A DNA stretch of 64,000 bases from Streptomyces sp. NBC_00306 (GCF_036169555.1 NZ_CP108032.1:7874001-7938000); one strand, 5' to 3'; positions 1-9,783 are shown, counted from the stretch's first letter. Notes: a model not told the origin generated them from the letters alone. A program made the numbers and translations.

Positions 1-2240
1 TCCGCGTTCAGGAGGTACGGCGGCGTGAAGATCGCCCCGTCGGGATGGTTGGTCGCACACGCACCGCACAGTCCGCCGCCCCCGGTGAAGATGCGGCCGT
101 CGGGCAGCAGGTTGGCGACACTGTGATAGTTCCGCGGCACCGCCATCGACGCCATCCGCGTGAATCTGCCCGTCGCCGGATCCCAGATCTCCGGCGTCAT
201 CGCCGAGGTCGCGTCACTGAACGGCACCGGGAACGACTGCCCGCCGAAGACGGCCACCTTGCCGTCCGGCATCACCACACTGTTGCCGAAGGCGCGGGCA
301 TAGGCCATGTCCCCGGTACGCGAACTGATCGGTGTGCCACCCCCGTTGAGGTCGACGGTGTACGCCCGCCGCGTCGCCTTCACATTCTCGTACGCCGTCG
401 CACCGCCCAGCGTGAGCAGCTTCCCGATGTCGTACGCGACCGCGTTGCCGTTCATCGCGTCCGGGGAATCCGCGCGCCGTCCGGCCGCGGTGATGGTGCC
501 GTTGCCGCTGGTGGAGATCCAGTTGATCTGCTTGCTCGGGCCGAGGTGCAGCACCCGACCGTTCGACGTGGCGTGCAGCCACTGATGGTTGTCGGCGCGG
601 TAGGCACCGCGCGGATCGGCGGTCATCGTCGTGGTGACCGGCACACCGCTGAGCTTGCGCCATGTGCCGTTCGCCGACGACCAGACCTCACCGCCCTTGG
701 CGCTGCCGCCGCCGCTCCACGATCCGCCGAGAACGAAGGCATCGCCGGTGGAGAGCAGGGTCATCGCCTGATAGCCGCGGGCGATGTTCATGTCCGACGT
801 GGATGCCCAGGCGTCGGTGGCGGGGTCGTAGATGCTTGCCCGCTCGGCGTTGGAGCCGCCGGTGACCAGCACGCGGCCGTCCTTCAGGACCGCTATGCCG
901 GGACAGAACATGTCGTGCCCGGTGTTGTCCACCCGCCGCTGTGTGACCCGGCCGGTCGCCAGGTCCATGATCGCGGTCTGGGTGTAGCCGTTGCTCCCGC
1001 CGAAGCGGTCGATACCGTACGCCGACCATGCCAGCATCTTGTTGTTCGGCAGCACCGCCGTCGCGACCGGCACCAGCGGGAAGCCCGTCACCTTGCCCCA
1101 CACGCCGTGCGAGGCAGGTGCGGCGGGTCCACTGATACGGATCTCGCCCGCCGACGCCCACGGTCCACGGCCGCCGGCTTCACTCGTCGCGGTCAGCCGC
1201 ACATAGCGGGCGGTGACGGTACGGGTGAAGGTGGCGCCCTTCAGCGTGTCGTCGTCCTTCCAACTGCCGCTCGCCACCGGCGTACTGAACGTGGTGCCGT
1301 TCAGGCTGGTGGTGACGGTGTGGGCGCCGATCCGGCCGTTGACACCGATGCGCCGCGGCTCGTACGAGAGCGCGGACACCGGCCGCGCCGTCTTCATGTC
1401 GATCGTGATGCTGTGCGGGAACGGCGCTGTGGTCGGTGACCACCTGCTGTGCCACAGGGTGTCCGGATCACCGTCCAGCGCAGCGGCGGGAGCGTGCGCG
1501 CCCCGGGCCGTCTCGAAGCTGGTTGCCGATGCCGTCCAGCCCTCACGGGGCAGATCGACCACGGAGGCGGCGGTACCCGGATCGCCCAGCAGGTTGATCT
1601 CACCGGCACTGGAGAACGGGCCGCGGCCACCTGCCTCGGTCGTCGCGGTCAGCCGGATGAAGCGAGCGCCCTTCGGCGCGAAACTCAGCGTCTTGACCGT
1701 GGCGTCGTCGGCCAGCGTACCCGTCGCCACAGCGGCACCCCAGGCCACACCGTCAGCGCTCAGGTGGATCGCGTACTCCCCGATCCGGCCGTTGGTCCCG
1801 GTCGCCCGAGGCCGGTAGACGAGCGCGGACAGGACCGCCGTCTCCTTGATGTCGATGGTGATGCTGTGCGGCAACGCGGCAGCGGTCGGCGACCACCGGC
1901 TGTGCCACATGGTGTTCGGATCGCCGTCCAGTACCCGAAGAGGACGGTGATCCCCCCGTACCGTCTCGTGATCACTCGCCGTCGCCGTCCACCCGTCCCG
2001 CGGCAGCGTCGGCGCGGCCGGCTCCATGGCGGAAGCAGGTGCAGCCTGATGATGCGGCGCAGGCGGCGGCGCCGTCGGGTCCGCCATCGGCAATGCCCCC
2101 GGCCCGGCACTCGCCCGGTCACCCGAAGTGAACAGCGGCAGCAGAGCCACCAGCGTCGCCGTCAGCGCCAGCAGAATCAGACCCCGCGATCTGAGCCGGA
2201 ACGGACGGCGGAAAACAGACAGAGCAAAGCCACGGATCAT
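1..2240 (-). CDS. Galactose oxidase-family copper radical oxidase with two F5/8 type C domains (C-terminus outside window)
   Basis: The reverse strand is open from ATG at 2240 to the window edge (746 codons seen). A GGGGGG ribosome site lies just upstream. Residues 1-45 form an Arg-rich then hydrophobic N-terminus that looks like a signal or anchor, followed by a Pro/Ala linker. Two discoidin-like (F5/8 type C, CBM32) domains follow at about 75-215 and 227-370, each with an LDGDPxTxWHSRWSP motif. A kelch propeller starts near 380. Family active-site residues are visible: Cys446 in HDMFCPG and Tyr490 in ARGYQ (44 apart, as in the fungal Cys228-Tyr272 thioether pair), the stacking Trp508 in GGSWSGG, and Tyr705-His706 in RNYHS. 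The second His ligand lies in the missing C-terminal domain. The enzyme should oxidise a primary alcohol or sugar to an aldehyde with production of H2O2. Two carbohydrate-binding modules instead of one are notable. The substrate is not known. Confidence 0.9.
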   Translation of the reverse strand, partial: MIRGFALSVFRRPFRLRSRGLILLALTATLVALLPLFTSGDRASAGPGALPMADPTAPPPAPHHQAAPASAMEPAAPTLPRDGWTATASDHETVRGDHRPLRVLDGDPNTMWHSRWSPTAAALPHSITIDIKETAVLSALVYRPRATGTNGRIGEYAIHLSADGVAWGAAVATGTLADDATVKTLSFAPKGARFIRLTATTEAGGRGPFSSAGEINLLGDPGTAASVVDLPREGWTASATSFETARGAHAPAAALDGDPDTLWHSRWSPTTAPFPHSITIDMKTARPVSALSYEPRRIGVNGRIGAHTVTTSLNGTTFSTPVASGSWKDDDTLKGATFTRTVTARYVRLTATSEAGGRGPWASAGEIRISGPAAPASHGVWGKVTGFPLVPVATAVLPNNKMLAWSAYGIDRFGGSNGYTQTAIMDLATGRVTQRRVDNTGHDMFCPGIAVLKDGRVLVTGGSNAERASIYDPATDAWASTSDMNIARGYQAMTLLSTGDAFVLGGSWSGGGSAKGGEVWSSANGTWRKLSGVPVTTTMTADPRGAYRADNHQWLHATSNGRVLHLGPSKQINWISTSGNGTITAAGRRADSPDAMNGNAVAYDIGKLLTLGGATAYENVKATRRAYTVDLNGGGTPISSRTGDMAYARAFGNSVVMPDGKVAVFGGQSFPVPFSDATSAMTPEIWDPATGRFTRMASMAVPRNYHSVANLLPDGRIFTGGGGLCGACATNHPDGAIFTPPYLLNA

Positions 2241-2643
2241 GTCGTTGTCCCCCCACGGAAAGGACGTCGCGTCCCACGGCAACGCCCATGCGGGAGTTGA
2301 CCCTCGCAGTAGCCCACAGGCTTGTAAAGACTTCTGCGGCTATTGTGGACAACTGTGACCCGACAGGAGCCAAGCGGTGTACGTTATGAGATTTCGTCGC
2401 GTTCCGTGCCGTGATCGGACAGCCACGACAGCCCCGACAGCGCGCAGCACGCAGCCGAGCGCCGCGGGCCTGCAGCCCCGGGACCGGGCATCGCCGGCGT
2501 CCACACGCGGACCGCGGCCGGAAACGAGACCGTACACATTCACTCCGCCCTCCCGGGGCAGCCGGACAGGGCAGGCACGCCCCGTCCCGCGCCCACACGT
2601 CCCCACCTGTGTCGCCGCGGGCCCCGGAGAGGAGAACCAAAAG
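2241..2643. other. Divergent intergenic region between galactose oxidase and mscL
   Basis: This 403-base stretch separates the leftward oxidase gene from the rightward mscL. It should hold both promoters, with an AT-richer patch around 2325-2400, but no clear -35/-10 pair stood out by eye. An in-frame ATG at 2377 would lengthen MscL by 89 residues of low-complexity Pro/Arg-rich sequence, and that was rejected as the start. Confidence 0.6.
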
Positions 2644-3087
2644 ATGAAAGGCTTCCGCAGCTTCATCCTGCGAGGCAACGTCGTCGATCTGGCCGTCGGC
2701 ATCGTCATCGGCGCCGCGTTCACCGCCGTCGTGAACGGTTTCGTCGGTGCATTCCTGACCCCACTCGTCGGACTGGCCACGGGAGCCACCGGCGACATGA
2801 GCCGCAAGCACTTCACCCTCGGCGCGACCCAGTTCCCCTACGGCGCCTTCATCAACGCCGCGATCAGCTTCCTTCTCCTTGCCGCGGCCCTGTACTTCCT
2901 CGTCGTCCTGCCCATCAACAAACTCCACGAGCGCCTCGCCCCGCACCAGGACGTTCAGGCCCCCAAGCGGGACTGCCCCGAATGCCTCAGCCCTGTCCCG
3001 GCCCACGCCCGACGCTGCGCGTCCTGCACCGTGCCCCTGCCCGAGATCCCCGTCCAGGCCGACACGACCACACAGCGCGCCGGCTGA
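2644..3087 (+). CDS. mscL: Large-conductance mechanosensitive channel MscL with C-terminal zinc-ribbon-like tail
   Basis: This 147-residue inner-membrane channel opens under membrane tension during hypo-osmotic shock. The start ATG at 2644 follows GAGAGGAG by 9 bases and begins MKGFRSFILRGNVVDLAVG, the conserved N-terminal amphipathic helix and first transmembrane segment with the VVDLAVGIVIG gate region. The second transmembrane helix is at about 70-92 (ISFLLLAAALYFLVVLPINKL). The tail carries CPEC at 111-114 and CASC at 125-128, a four-cysteine arrangement that could bind zinc. Similar Cys-rich tails occur in actinobacterial MscL but not in E. coli MscL. It appears monocistronic. Confidence 0.95.
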   Translation: MKGFRSFILRGNVVDLAVGIVIGAAFTAVVNGFVGAFLTPLVGLATGATGDMSRKHFTLGATQFPYGAFINAAISFLLLAAALYFLVVLPINKLHERLAPHQDVQAPKRDCPECLSPVPAHARRCASCTVPLPEIPVQADTTTQRAG

Positions 3088-3303
3088 CTGCGGGCAGACA
3101 CCGTGCCACCCATCAGCACCGGTCGTCCGACGGCTCGTCGACCTCCTTCAAGGCCGCCCGACATCAATCACCTGCCCAGCTCGCTCCAGAGCGCATAAAA
3201 GATCGAATCGGATCCCGTCCCGGGCTAGGGTGCGCCGACGGGCCTCGTACAGTCGCCCGTTCACAAGGGGCCTGGGGAGGCCCAGGGGAGGGGAAAGACG
3301 AAC

Positions 3304-5208
3304 GTGCCCGGACACAGACGGAGAAGCAGGCCCGCATGGGCCGTGATCGCAGGCGCCACGCTGCTGGCAGGGCTGCTGACATCGCCGGCCTTCGGAGCAT
3401 CGGGAGACGCAGCCGACGATCCGGTACCAAGACCACCCCGGATCACCAGTCAAGGTCCGTACACGGAGTGCACCGCGGACGACTGCGTCGGGCGCGGCGA
3501 ACCCGGGCTGCCCGGCCTGTTCACCTTCCGGCCGAACGAGGCCGATATCGACGCAGCCACAGGAAGCACCGACGTCACCGCCTACCGGGTGCGCCTCACC
3601 GGCCACATGGGAGCCGTCGTCGTCGATGGGGCTGAGCCGCCGCCGTACACCGCAGTGCCATCCGTTGCCGGCCTTCAAATCCTGGAAGTACAGGCCAGAG
3701 ACCGGGGCGAACGCTGGGGCCCTTCGACATCCTTCACCTTCATGGTGAAGCAGGCGCCCGGCGCGGTCGGACAGTGGCAGTTCGCGGACCGTCCCTCAAA
3801 CGGATCAGGGACCACGACGAAGGACACCGCAAGCGAGGGGACGGAGCGCCACGACGCGTCACTCAAGGGCGGCGCCACCTGGTCGGACCGGGCCCGACGC
3901 GGCGAGGCCGACTCTTCGCTCGACCTGAACAGCTCGGCCCCTCGCAAGCAAAAGGCGTACGCGACGACAGCCGGGCCGCCCGTCAACACCGCCGAGTCGT
4001 TCACCGTCTCGGCCTGGGCTTATCTCGCCAACACGACGTCCGATCAAGCCGTACTCTCCGCACCCGGGACCCACGACGCCGCTTTCGAGCTGTCCTACTC
4101 CGCCCAGCACAAGAAGTGGGCCTTCGGCCGAGGCGCCCAGGACCGCCGTCACACGACGGATGTCGTCTCCTACGGCGACGCGGCGCATCCGCCCGCCGGC
4201 GTATGGACCCACCTGGCCGGAGTCTTCGACACCAAACGTGACGCAGACTCGACGAACGACACCATCCAACTGTTCGTCAACGGCCGTCCCCAGGGAGAGC
4301 CGGTAACCCTGGCCACAGCGACCTCGGCCTACCGGCCCTGGACGTCGGCAAGCGGACTCCAGATGGGCCGGAGCAAGGCCAACGGCCGGCACCAGCGGTA
4401 CTTCCACGGCTACGTGGACGAAGTAGCAGTCTGGCAACGGGCACTGCGGCCGATGGACCTACGTCTGGTATCAGACCTCGAGGACGAATACGAGCCGGCC
4501 ACCGCGCTCGTCGCGGACTGGAACGCCGGCCCGGTCACCACCGGCAACATCATCAAGGACATCAGCCGCTACGGCCGAACCGCCCTCAACCTCTCGCCCG
4601 AGGGGGCACAACTTCTGCCGGACGACATGGGGCAAGGCCGACTGGTGCTCGACGGAATACGGGGTTACGCCGACGCCTCCGGACCGGTCGTGGACGAAAC
4701 GGGCTCCTTCACCGTGTCGGCCCGGGTGAGTGTGAACGGTACGGAGTGGGCGTCCAAGCCGGTCGGCCACCGCGGAATCGTGGCCGCCCAAAACCTTGCA
4801 GGCGCTTCGTCCTGGGCGCTCGTACTGACCAAGCTCGACACGGACATTTCCCTTTGGAGCTTTGTCCGTACAGGGGTTGACGCTGCAGGCAATGTCACTG
4901 GCCGTGTCGAGGCCCAAGCGAACGACGTGATGACAGATTTCGACACCCCGATCGATCTCACCGGTACCTACAACGCCACCGCGATCGCCGATGACCCGTC
5001 CGACACGTCCGGCGCGCTGAAGCTCTACATCGGTACCTCTGGGCAGGGGACGTCTCCCCAGGCCGGTCACATCGCGCAGACGCAGGGAACGGGCAAGGTG
5101 ACCGTGGGGCGCGCCGCCGACGGCGACCCCCTTCCCGGCAGCCTGCACCGATTGCGTATCTGGACCGGAGCCCTGACAGCCAACGGGGTAGGCAACCAAG
5201 TCCCGTGA
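3304..5208 (+). CDS. Secreted LamG/concanavalin A-like domain protein
   Basis: This 634-residue protein starts at GTG 3304 after an AGGGGAGGGGAA ribosome site. Residues 1-32 form a classical signal peptide (Arg-rich start, hydrophobic core, AFG-AS cleavage). Region 35-160 is Ig/fibronectin-like in composition. A LamG (laminin G-like, concanavalin A fold) domain spans about 229-380, with ESFTVSAWAYL at its start and GYVDEVAVWQRAL at its end. A second LamG domain spans about 467-620 (GSFTVSARVSV to LHRLRIWTGAL). Such proteins are extracellular and often bind glycans or tether RHS-type proteins; no catalytic motif is visible. A decayed copy of the second domain occurs at 25090-25375 in the same window. 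The function is unknown beyond probable surface binding. Confidence 0.85.
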   Translation: MPGHRRRSRPAWAVIAGATLLAGLLTSPAFGASGDAADDPVPRPPRITSQGPYTECTADDCVGRGEPGLPGLFTFRPNEADIDAATGSTDVTAYRVRLTGHMGAVVVDGAEPPPYTAVPSVAGLQILEVQARDRGERWGPSTSFTFMVKQAPGAVGQWQFADRPSNGSGTTTKDTASEGTERHDASLKGGATWSDRARRGEADSSLDLNSSAPRKQKAYATTAGPPVNTAESFTVSAWAYLANTTSDQAVLSAPGTHDAAFELSYSAQHKKWAFGRGAQDRRHTTDVVSYGDAAHPPAGVWTHLAGVFDTKRDADSTNDTIQLFVNGRPQGEPVTLATATSAYRPWTSASGLQMGRSKANGRHQRYFHGYVDEVAVWQRALRPMDLRLVSDLEDEYEPATALVADWNAGPVTTGNIIKDISRYGRTALNLSPEGAQLLPDDMGQGRLVLDGIRGYADASGPVVDETGSFTVSARVSVNGTEWASKPVGHRGIVAAQNLAGASSWALVLTKLDTDISLWSFVRTGVDAAGNVTGRVEAQANDVMTDFDTPIDLTGTYNATAIADDPSDTSGALKLYIGTSGQGTSPQAGHIAQTQGTGKVTVGRAADGDPLPGSLHRLRIWTGALTANGVGNQVP

Positions 5209-5274
5209 CGGACGCGTTGACGGTGCCGGCCGGCTGACCTCTGCGGGCGGGCTCGACCGTCGCGGTACCCCGAA

Positions 5275-5314
5275 GCGCAGGGTCCCCGGTGCGTCAGCTC
5301 CGGGGGCCCTGCGC
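5275..5314 (+). terminator. Strong hairpin terminator after the LamG gene
   Basis: Two 15-base arms (GCGCAGGGTCCCCGG and CCGGGGGCCCTGCGC) pair with a single G-T wobble around a 10-base loop, 67 bases after the LamG stop. There is no U-tract, as is usual for Streptomyces terminators. The rest of 5209-5543 holds no recognisable gene. Confidence 0.7.
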
Positions 5315-5543
5315 TCTCCGCTGCCGGCCGCTGACGTGGAGCTGCTCCTGAATGCCGGCGTTGCAGGTGACGAGGGCGCCGGAGGGCTTGGATGAGGTCC
5401 TCCGAGGATCTGTGAGCAGTGCGTCCCCGGTGGCGCCGTGGGTGGGGGCCACAGCTTTGCCGAGATCGGCGATCCGGCCGATGCGGGATGAGCGGTGATC
5501 GCCTGCCAGTACGATCCGTTTCCACGAGCTCTGGGGAGGGTGT

Positions 5544-6146
5544 ATGAGCACCGACGTATCCGTACGGTTCACCTACACGGTGACACTGCGAGAGATATCC
5601 GACGGGTTGAAACTTCAGATGCGGCACAGCCCGGCCGGCCGGTGGGCTTTTCGCGTTCTGTGGGGCGTGGGCATCTTCCTCGGCCTGGTGATCGCGATCA
5701 ACGTTGCGGTCAAGGGCACCGACTCCCCGGCCCTGGGGGTACTGCGGTTGATCGTGACCGTCATCGTCATAGCCGTCGTGTGCCGCTGGCTGATGGCTCT
5801 GGGCCTGCTCGGGTACGCCAGGCACCTGGGCGAACATCGCGTCACGCTCGACCCGTCAGGGATCAGCACCGAGTCCGTGCGCCATACGAACCACACAGGT
5901 TGGGAGTTCTACGGGCGCTGGGTCGAGGGTCGCCGGGTCTTTGTACTGCTCACCCCGGATGTGTGGGGCGCCGGCGTGCTGATCCTGCCCAAGCGAGGCT
6001 TGAGCTCACCTCAGGACGCCGAACGCGTAAGGGAGTTGCTCGCCGCAAGACTGGTCGACCAGCGATCTGTCCGGGCTGCGCGGAAGAACGCTGGTGACCA
6101 GCCCGAAGAGGGCCCCCATGACGCGGAAGTCGTGCGCGGTGCCTGA
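5544..6146 (+). CDS. YcxB-like membrane protein
   Basis: This 200-residue protein starts at ATG 5544, preceded by GGGGAGGG. Two transmembrane helices at about 36-53 and 64-90 follow a short N-terminal soluble stretch. The C-terminal part (about 95-165) has the YcxB-like pattern: HRVTLDPSGIS, then HTNHTGWEFYGRWVEGRRVFVLLT and a final VLILPKRGL before a basic tail. The role of YcxB-like domains is not established. It stands alone, and the ABC operon on its right runs toward it. Confidence 0.75.
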   Translation: MSTDVSVRFTYTVTLREISDGLKLQMRHSPAGRWAFRVLWGVGIFLGLVIAINVAVKGTDSPALGVLRLIVTVIVIAVVCRWLMALGLLGYARHLGEHRVTLDPSGISTESVRHTNHTGWEFYGRWVEGRRVFVLLTPDVWGAGVLILPKRGLSSPQDAERVRELLAARLVDQRSVRAARKNAGDQPEEGPHDAEVVRGA

Positions 6147-6297
6147 CTTCGGTCGGCACAACGCACATGCTTGAGTGATCAGAAGCGACACGAGTCCGGA
6201 TCGACGTACGGTCGGGTCGGGCAGGTGAGCAGGCGGGCGCCCATGCCCCCACCCAGGTCGGCATGTGGTCGTCACCGTCTGCTCTCATGGTGCGCTG

Positions 6298-7654
6298 TCA
6301 CGCGTACCGCAGCTCCCCCGGCCGCACCCAGCGCCCGAGAAGGGGCAACGCCGTCGCCGCCGCCAGCAGACAGGACCCGTACATCACGGGCGCGACCAGA
6401 AGGGCGGTCCACGGTACCGAGCCGACGCCGGTGGCCGTGGAGTACGCGACGCCGATCGCCATGCCTCCGGTGCCCGCCAGGAGCAAGCCGGGGGCGAGGG
6501 GGAGGGCCGTCTCCAGGAGGAGGGCGCGGTTCAGGACCGGGCGCTGCACGCCGGCCGCCACCTGGGCGGCCAGGGCCCGGCGGCGGGAGGCCAGTGACTC
6601 CGCGGTGCCCACGGCGAGCCCGGAGAGAGTGATGGCGAGGGCGACCAGGACAGCGGCCCCGGTCAGGTTGAGACCGGTGGTGTAGTAGGCCATGTCGGCG
6701 GCGAGATGATTTTGCCTGGACAGTTCCGTGCGCATCGCGTGCTGAACACAGAGGAAGACCGTCCCGACGACCGTCACCAGCAGCACTGCGGCGTGGGACC
6801 GGGCCGCGGCCCACGGATCGTCGCGCAGCCGTTCCCCCGCAATCAGCGGCGCCGCGGTCCGGGCCCGCGCGGCGAGCAGACGTCCGGTGTGCCGCGCAGT
6901 GACGCCGGACAGCCACACCGCGCCGGCGCCGGGTGACGACGAGGCCCATTACGGTCAACGGCATCCGCCAGTCGAACCGGTTGCCGGAGACGTGGCCGCC
7001 GTACATGGCGAGCGACGCCAGCCCGGCCACCATCACCAGACCACCACCCAGGGACAACAGTCCTGGTCCCCGGCCCGCCTTCGGGTGCACCCGGCGGACC
7101 CGGCCCAGTGGGGAGGCCACCACCCGGCGCAGTGCGAAGGCTCCCGCTGCCGCGCCCAGCACCGGTACCCCGACGGCGACCGATGCGAGGGCCGCCCAGG
7201 TCAACGGCGTCGGACCGCTCCACAGGCGCAGCAGGCAAAGCACCGAGAAGGCGGTGGTGACCGCCGAACCCAGCAGACAGGCGAGCCCGGTCTCCAGGGC
7301 GGCGATCCGGCGAACCTGCCAGGGTGTCGCCCCGGCGAGCCGCAGCCCGGCCAGCCGGCGATCGCGGTGTACAGCGCCGATCCGGGCGCACTGACCGAGG
7401 AATCCCAGCACCGGCACCAGCAACAGCAGCAGGCCGCTGATCACCCCGGCACGAGTACCGGGTTGGTCCAGGAGGCCGTGGAAGAGGGAGAGACGGTAAC
7501 TGCCCTGTAGGGACGCGAGCGTGGCGGCCACCAGAGCGAAACCCGTGGCGAGCGCTGCGCCCGCCGCCGTCAGCGTGATCCTCCACGACTCCCGCCGGTC
7601 GGACCCGCGTACGAGCTGCCAAGCCAGGCGGAGGTCCGAAGCCATCGTGCTCAT
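6298..7654 (-). pseudogene. FtsX-type ABC transporter permease, frameshifted near 6931-6933
   Basis: This is the permease partner of the ATPase encoded just upstream, sharing an ATGA overlap at 7651-7654. The first 240 residues (start 7654) hold the N-terminal helix and a three-helix FtsX-like core with the motif GLRLAGATPWQVRRI. Near 6931-6933 the frame breaks: the continuation, AVWLSGVTARHTGRLLAARA and the last four helices, is in another frame and ends at 6298. Dropping one C from the run restores a continuous protein of about 450 residues of the MacB/FtsX permease type. Without repair the gene would make a protein with a nonsense Arg-rich tail. It is either a recent inactivating mutation or a one-base sequence error. 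Such permeases usually export peptides or drugs or act in cell-envelope stress. Confidence 0.8.
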
Positions 7655-8346
7655 GCCGTCACCTCCAGCTTCGACACGGCCCCGTCCCGCAGCTGGACCT
7701 CGCGATCCGCGTACGCCGCTACTTGGGCGTCGTGCGTGACCAGCAGCACGGCCGTGCCCGACTCCCGGGCCGTGTGAGCCAACGCCGTCATCACCTGCTC
7801 GCTCGCCAGCGAGTCCAGCGCCCCGGTCGGCTCGTCCGCGAACACCACCCTCGGCCGGGTGACCAGCGCACGGGCCAGTGCCGCCCGCTGCGCCTGCCCG
7901 CCGCTCATCTCGCCCGGCCGCAGCTCCTCCTGTCCGCGCACCCCGAACCGCTCCAGAAGCGTTCCTGCGCGCGCCCGCGCCTCGGTGCGGCCGGTGCCGG
8001 CCAGCATCAGCGGCAAGGCCACGTTGTCCAGAGCCGTCAGCTCCGGGATCAGCTGCCCGAACTGGAAGATCACCCCGAATTCGGTGCGGCGCAGCTCGCT
8101 CAGCCGCTTCTCCGGCAGCCTGTCCAGCCGCTCGCCGTCGTACGTCACCGAGCCCGCGTCCGGGCGGACTATCCCGGCCAGGCAGTGCAGCAGCGTCGAC
8201 TTCCCGCTGCCGCTGGCCCCGGTAACGGCGAGGATCTCACCGGCCCGCAGCTCGGCGCAGGCACCGCGCAGGGCCTCGGTCCTGCCATGGGCCTTCACCA
8301 AGTCGCGGGCCGCAAGCAGCGGCTGTCTCGTGGTCCCGTTCGTCAT
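7651..8346 (-). CDS. ABC transporter ATP-binding protein (MacB/LolD-like)
   Basis: This 231-residue ATPase powers the FtsX-type permease encoded downstream. Walker A GASGSGKST, Q-loop IFQFGQL, signature MSGGQAQR, Walker B VVFADEP with D-loop GALD, and the switch His in LLVTHD are all present. The start was chosen at ATG 8346, which overlaps the stop of the PadR gene as ATGA. A start at 8403 would add residues encoded inside that gene. PadR, ATPase and permease form one operon with translational coupling. In Streptomyces such sets commonly export or respond to antimicrobial compounds, with PadR as the local repressor. Confidence 0.93.
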   Translation of the reverse strand: MTNGTTRQPLLAARDLVKAHGRTEALRGACAELRAGEILAVTGASGSGKSTLLHCLAGIVRPDAGSVTYDGERLDRLPEKRLSELRRTEFGVIFQFGQLIPELTALDNVALPLMLAGTGRTEARARAGTLLERFGVRGQEELRPGEMSGGQAQRAALARALVTRPRVVFADEPTGALDSLASEQVMTALAHTARESGTAVLLVTHDAQVAAYADREVQLRDGAVSKLEVTA

Positions 8347-8876
8347 GCTGTGCAGACCTCCGCGGTCAGGGTTGTGAGCCGGGCCGCCGTGGTGGTCATC
8401 CAACGGAGGTCGGCGTCGAGGTGATGGAGGGCGTAGTCGGCCGAGAGGACGGTCGTCATGTCCGTGCCCGGGGCTGTCTTGACCGCCGTGAGCTCCCGCA
8501 TCCGCGCCATATGGGCAGCGCGCTGGGCCAGCAGATAGGCGCCCGCGTCGCCGCCGGTGAGGATCGACACGACGACCTTGGCGAAGATCTCGTTCGTCAC
8601 GAAGGGTGCGGGGGGTGCGATCTCACATGCCCACCGGGCCAGTTCAAGCGTGCCCTCGTCCGTCGTGCGGTACGCGGTCCGCTCCGGACCGCCGTCCGAC
8701 GCGGTGCCGTCGACCGCTGCGAGGCCGTCCCGGACCAGGCGTTGCAGGGTCGTGTAGACCTGCCCGTATGCCAGGGGACGGGCCTCGGGGAAGCGCTCGT
8801 CGTGACGTCGCTTCAAGTCGTATCCATGGCTGGGCCCCGAGGAGAGCAGCCCCAGCAGAATGTGACGGGTGGTCAT
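8343..8876 (-). CDS. PadR-family transcriptional regulator of the downstream ABC transporter
   Basis: This 177-residue protein has an N-terminal winged helix (MTTRHILLGLLSSGPSHGYDL, then the recognition region AYGQVYTTLQRLVRDGLAAV) and a long C-terminal helical dimerisation domain, the PadR layout. It is the first gene of the operon and should repress its own promoter and be released by a ligand, perhaps the transporter's substrate. The leader at 8880-8912 is AT-rich with CATGTATATG, a possible half-palindromic operator. Confidence 0.9.
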   Translation of the reverse strand: MTTRHILLGLLSSGPSHGYDLKRRHDERFPEARPLAYGQVYTTLQRLVRDGLAAVDGTASDGGPERTAYRTTDEGTLELARWACEIAPPAPFVTNEIFAKVVVSILTGGDAGAYLLAQRAAHMARMRELTAVKTAPGTDMTTVLSADYALHHLDADLRWMTTTAARLTTLTAEVCTA

Positions 8877-9226
8877 GCAGATCAGTATGCACCATGTATA
8901 TGTACTGAGTGAATAGTGGAGGGGTGGCCAAGACGGATCTGGAAAGAGGCCGGCGGCGATGAACGCACATCGGGTGCGCGGCGAACGGAGTCGGATGGGC
9001 AGGGGCGCTTCAGAAGCGCCTGGCTCCGACGGCAGATCAGCTTCGACTCGCCGAAGGCCCGTTCGGCTCCAGGTCTTCTCCCGGCGGTCTGCTCCTCCCT
9101 CGCCTGTTGAAGGGCCTGCGGGCGAGAGACGGTTTCGGCGTCAACTCGTCCCCGAGCAACGGCGTTTACCAGGTTCTGGTGGGGGAGGATCAGCCAGTCG
9201 GTTGGTGGTGTGCAACGGGAGTGTTC
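8877..9226. other. Leader of the PadR operon and unassigned sequence
   Basis: The AT-rich leader at 8880-8915 (TATGCACCATGTATATGTACTGAG) faces the PadR gene. The remaining bases give only short, low-complexity open frames on both strands, and no gene can be supported. Confidence 0.5.
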
Positions 9227-9479
9227 ATGACGGTGCCGGAGCGACTGAGTGACGAAACGCGGGACCGGCTGCGGGTCTTGACGGAGCAGCACACGGTAGG
9301 CATCACGGCCGGCGGTGCCTTCTGCGGTTCGGGGTTCGTGGTGACCCCCCGACACGGTGATCACGCGCAAGGGGCAGCCGACGGTGACCACCGTGACGCC
9401 TACGGGCCAGGCGTCCGAGTCCGAGACCGAGGCCGAGGATGGCGAGGCAGGCGCGGACCGAGCGGGCGGGACTGTCTGA
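9227..9479 (+). pseudogene. Possible remnant of a trypsin-like peptidase-domain gene
   Basis: From ATG 9227 the frame reads MTVPERLSDETRDRLRVL and then AFCGSGFVVTP, which resembles the opening beta-strand of trypsin-like serine protease domains (GSGFxVTPxxVLT). At the run of six Cs near 9345 the frame must move by one base to continue as DTVITRKGQPTVTTVTP, ending at TGA 9477-9479. The catalytic His, Asp and Ser are all missing, so it is at most a decayed N-terminal fragment of about 83 residues. The assignment is weak. Confidence 0.3.
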
Positions 9480-9783
9480 AGGGGGACAGGCCGACGCCCG
9501 TACAAGTCCGCCCCTGGAGCCACCGAAGATCGTCACGCAGGCCGGTCCGACGGTTCGATGAGAACGACTTTGTGGCCGAGCGCGGTCTCTCCGCAGGTCA
9601 GTGACGGCCTCGCGGCTGCCCGAGCGACGGTCGACCACCTGCCCCAGCGCGCGTGCTCAAGCCGGCGGGGGAGTCGGCGGCAGACGGGCCGCCTCCTGCT
9701 GCCCGGCTGATGGTGATGAACGGTCAGACAGGGTTGTGCGTGGTGTCGATGGCCCGCAGGGCGGGACAAGTTCCGCGCACCTC
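9480..9783. other. Unassigned sequence upstream of the collagenase promoter
   Basis: No frame on either strand here shows a recognisable domain or a convincing ribosome site. Confidence 0.5.

Noticed and set aside
2377..2643. Upstream in-frame extension of MscL
   Set aside because: It adds low-complexity residues before the conserved N-terminus, while a good ribosome site precedes ATG 2644.
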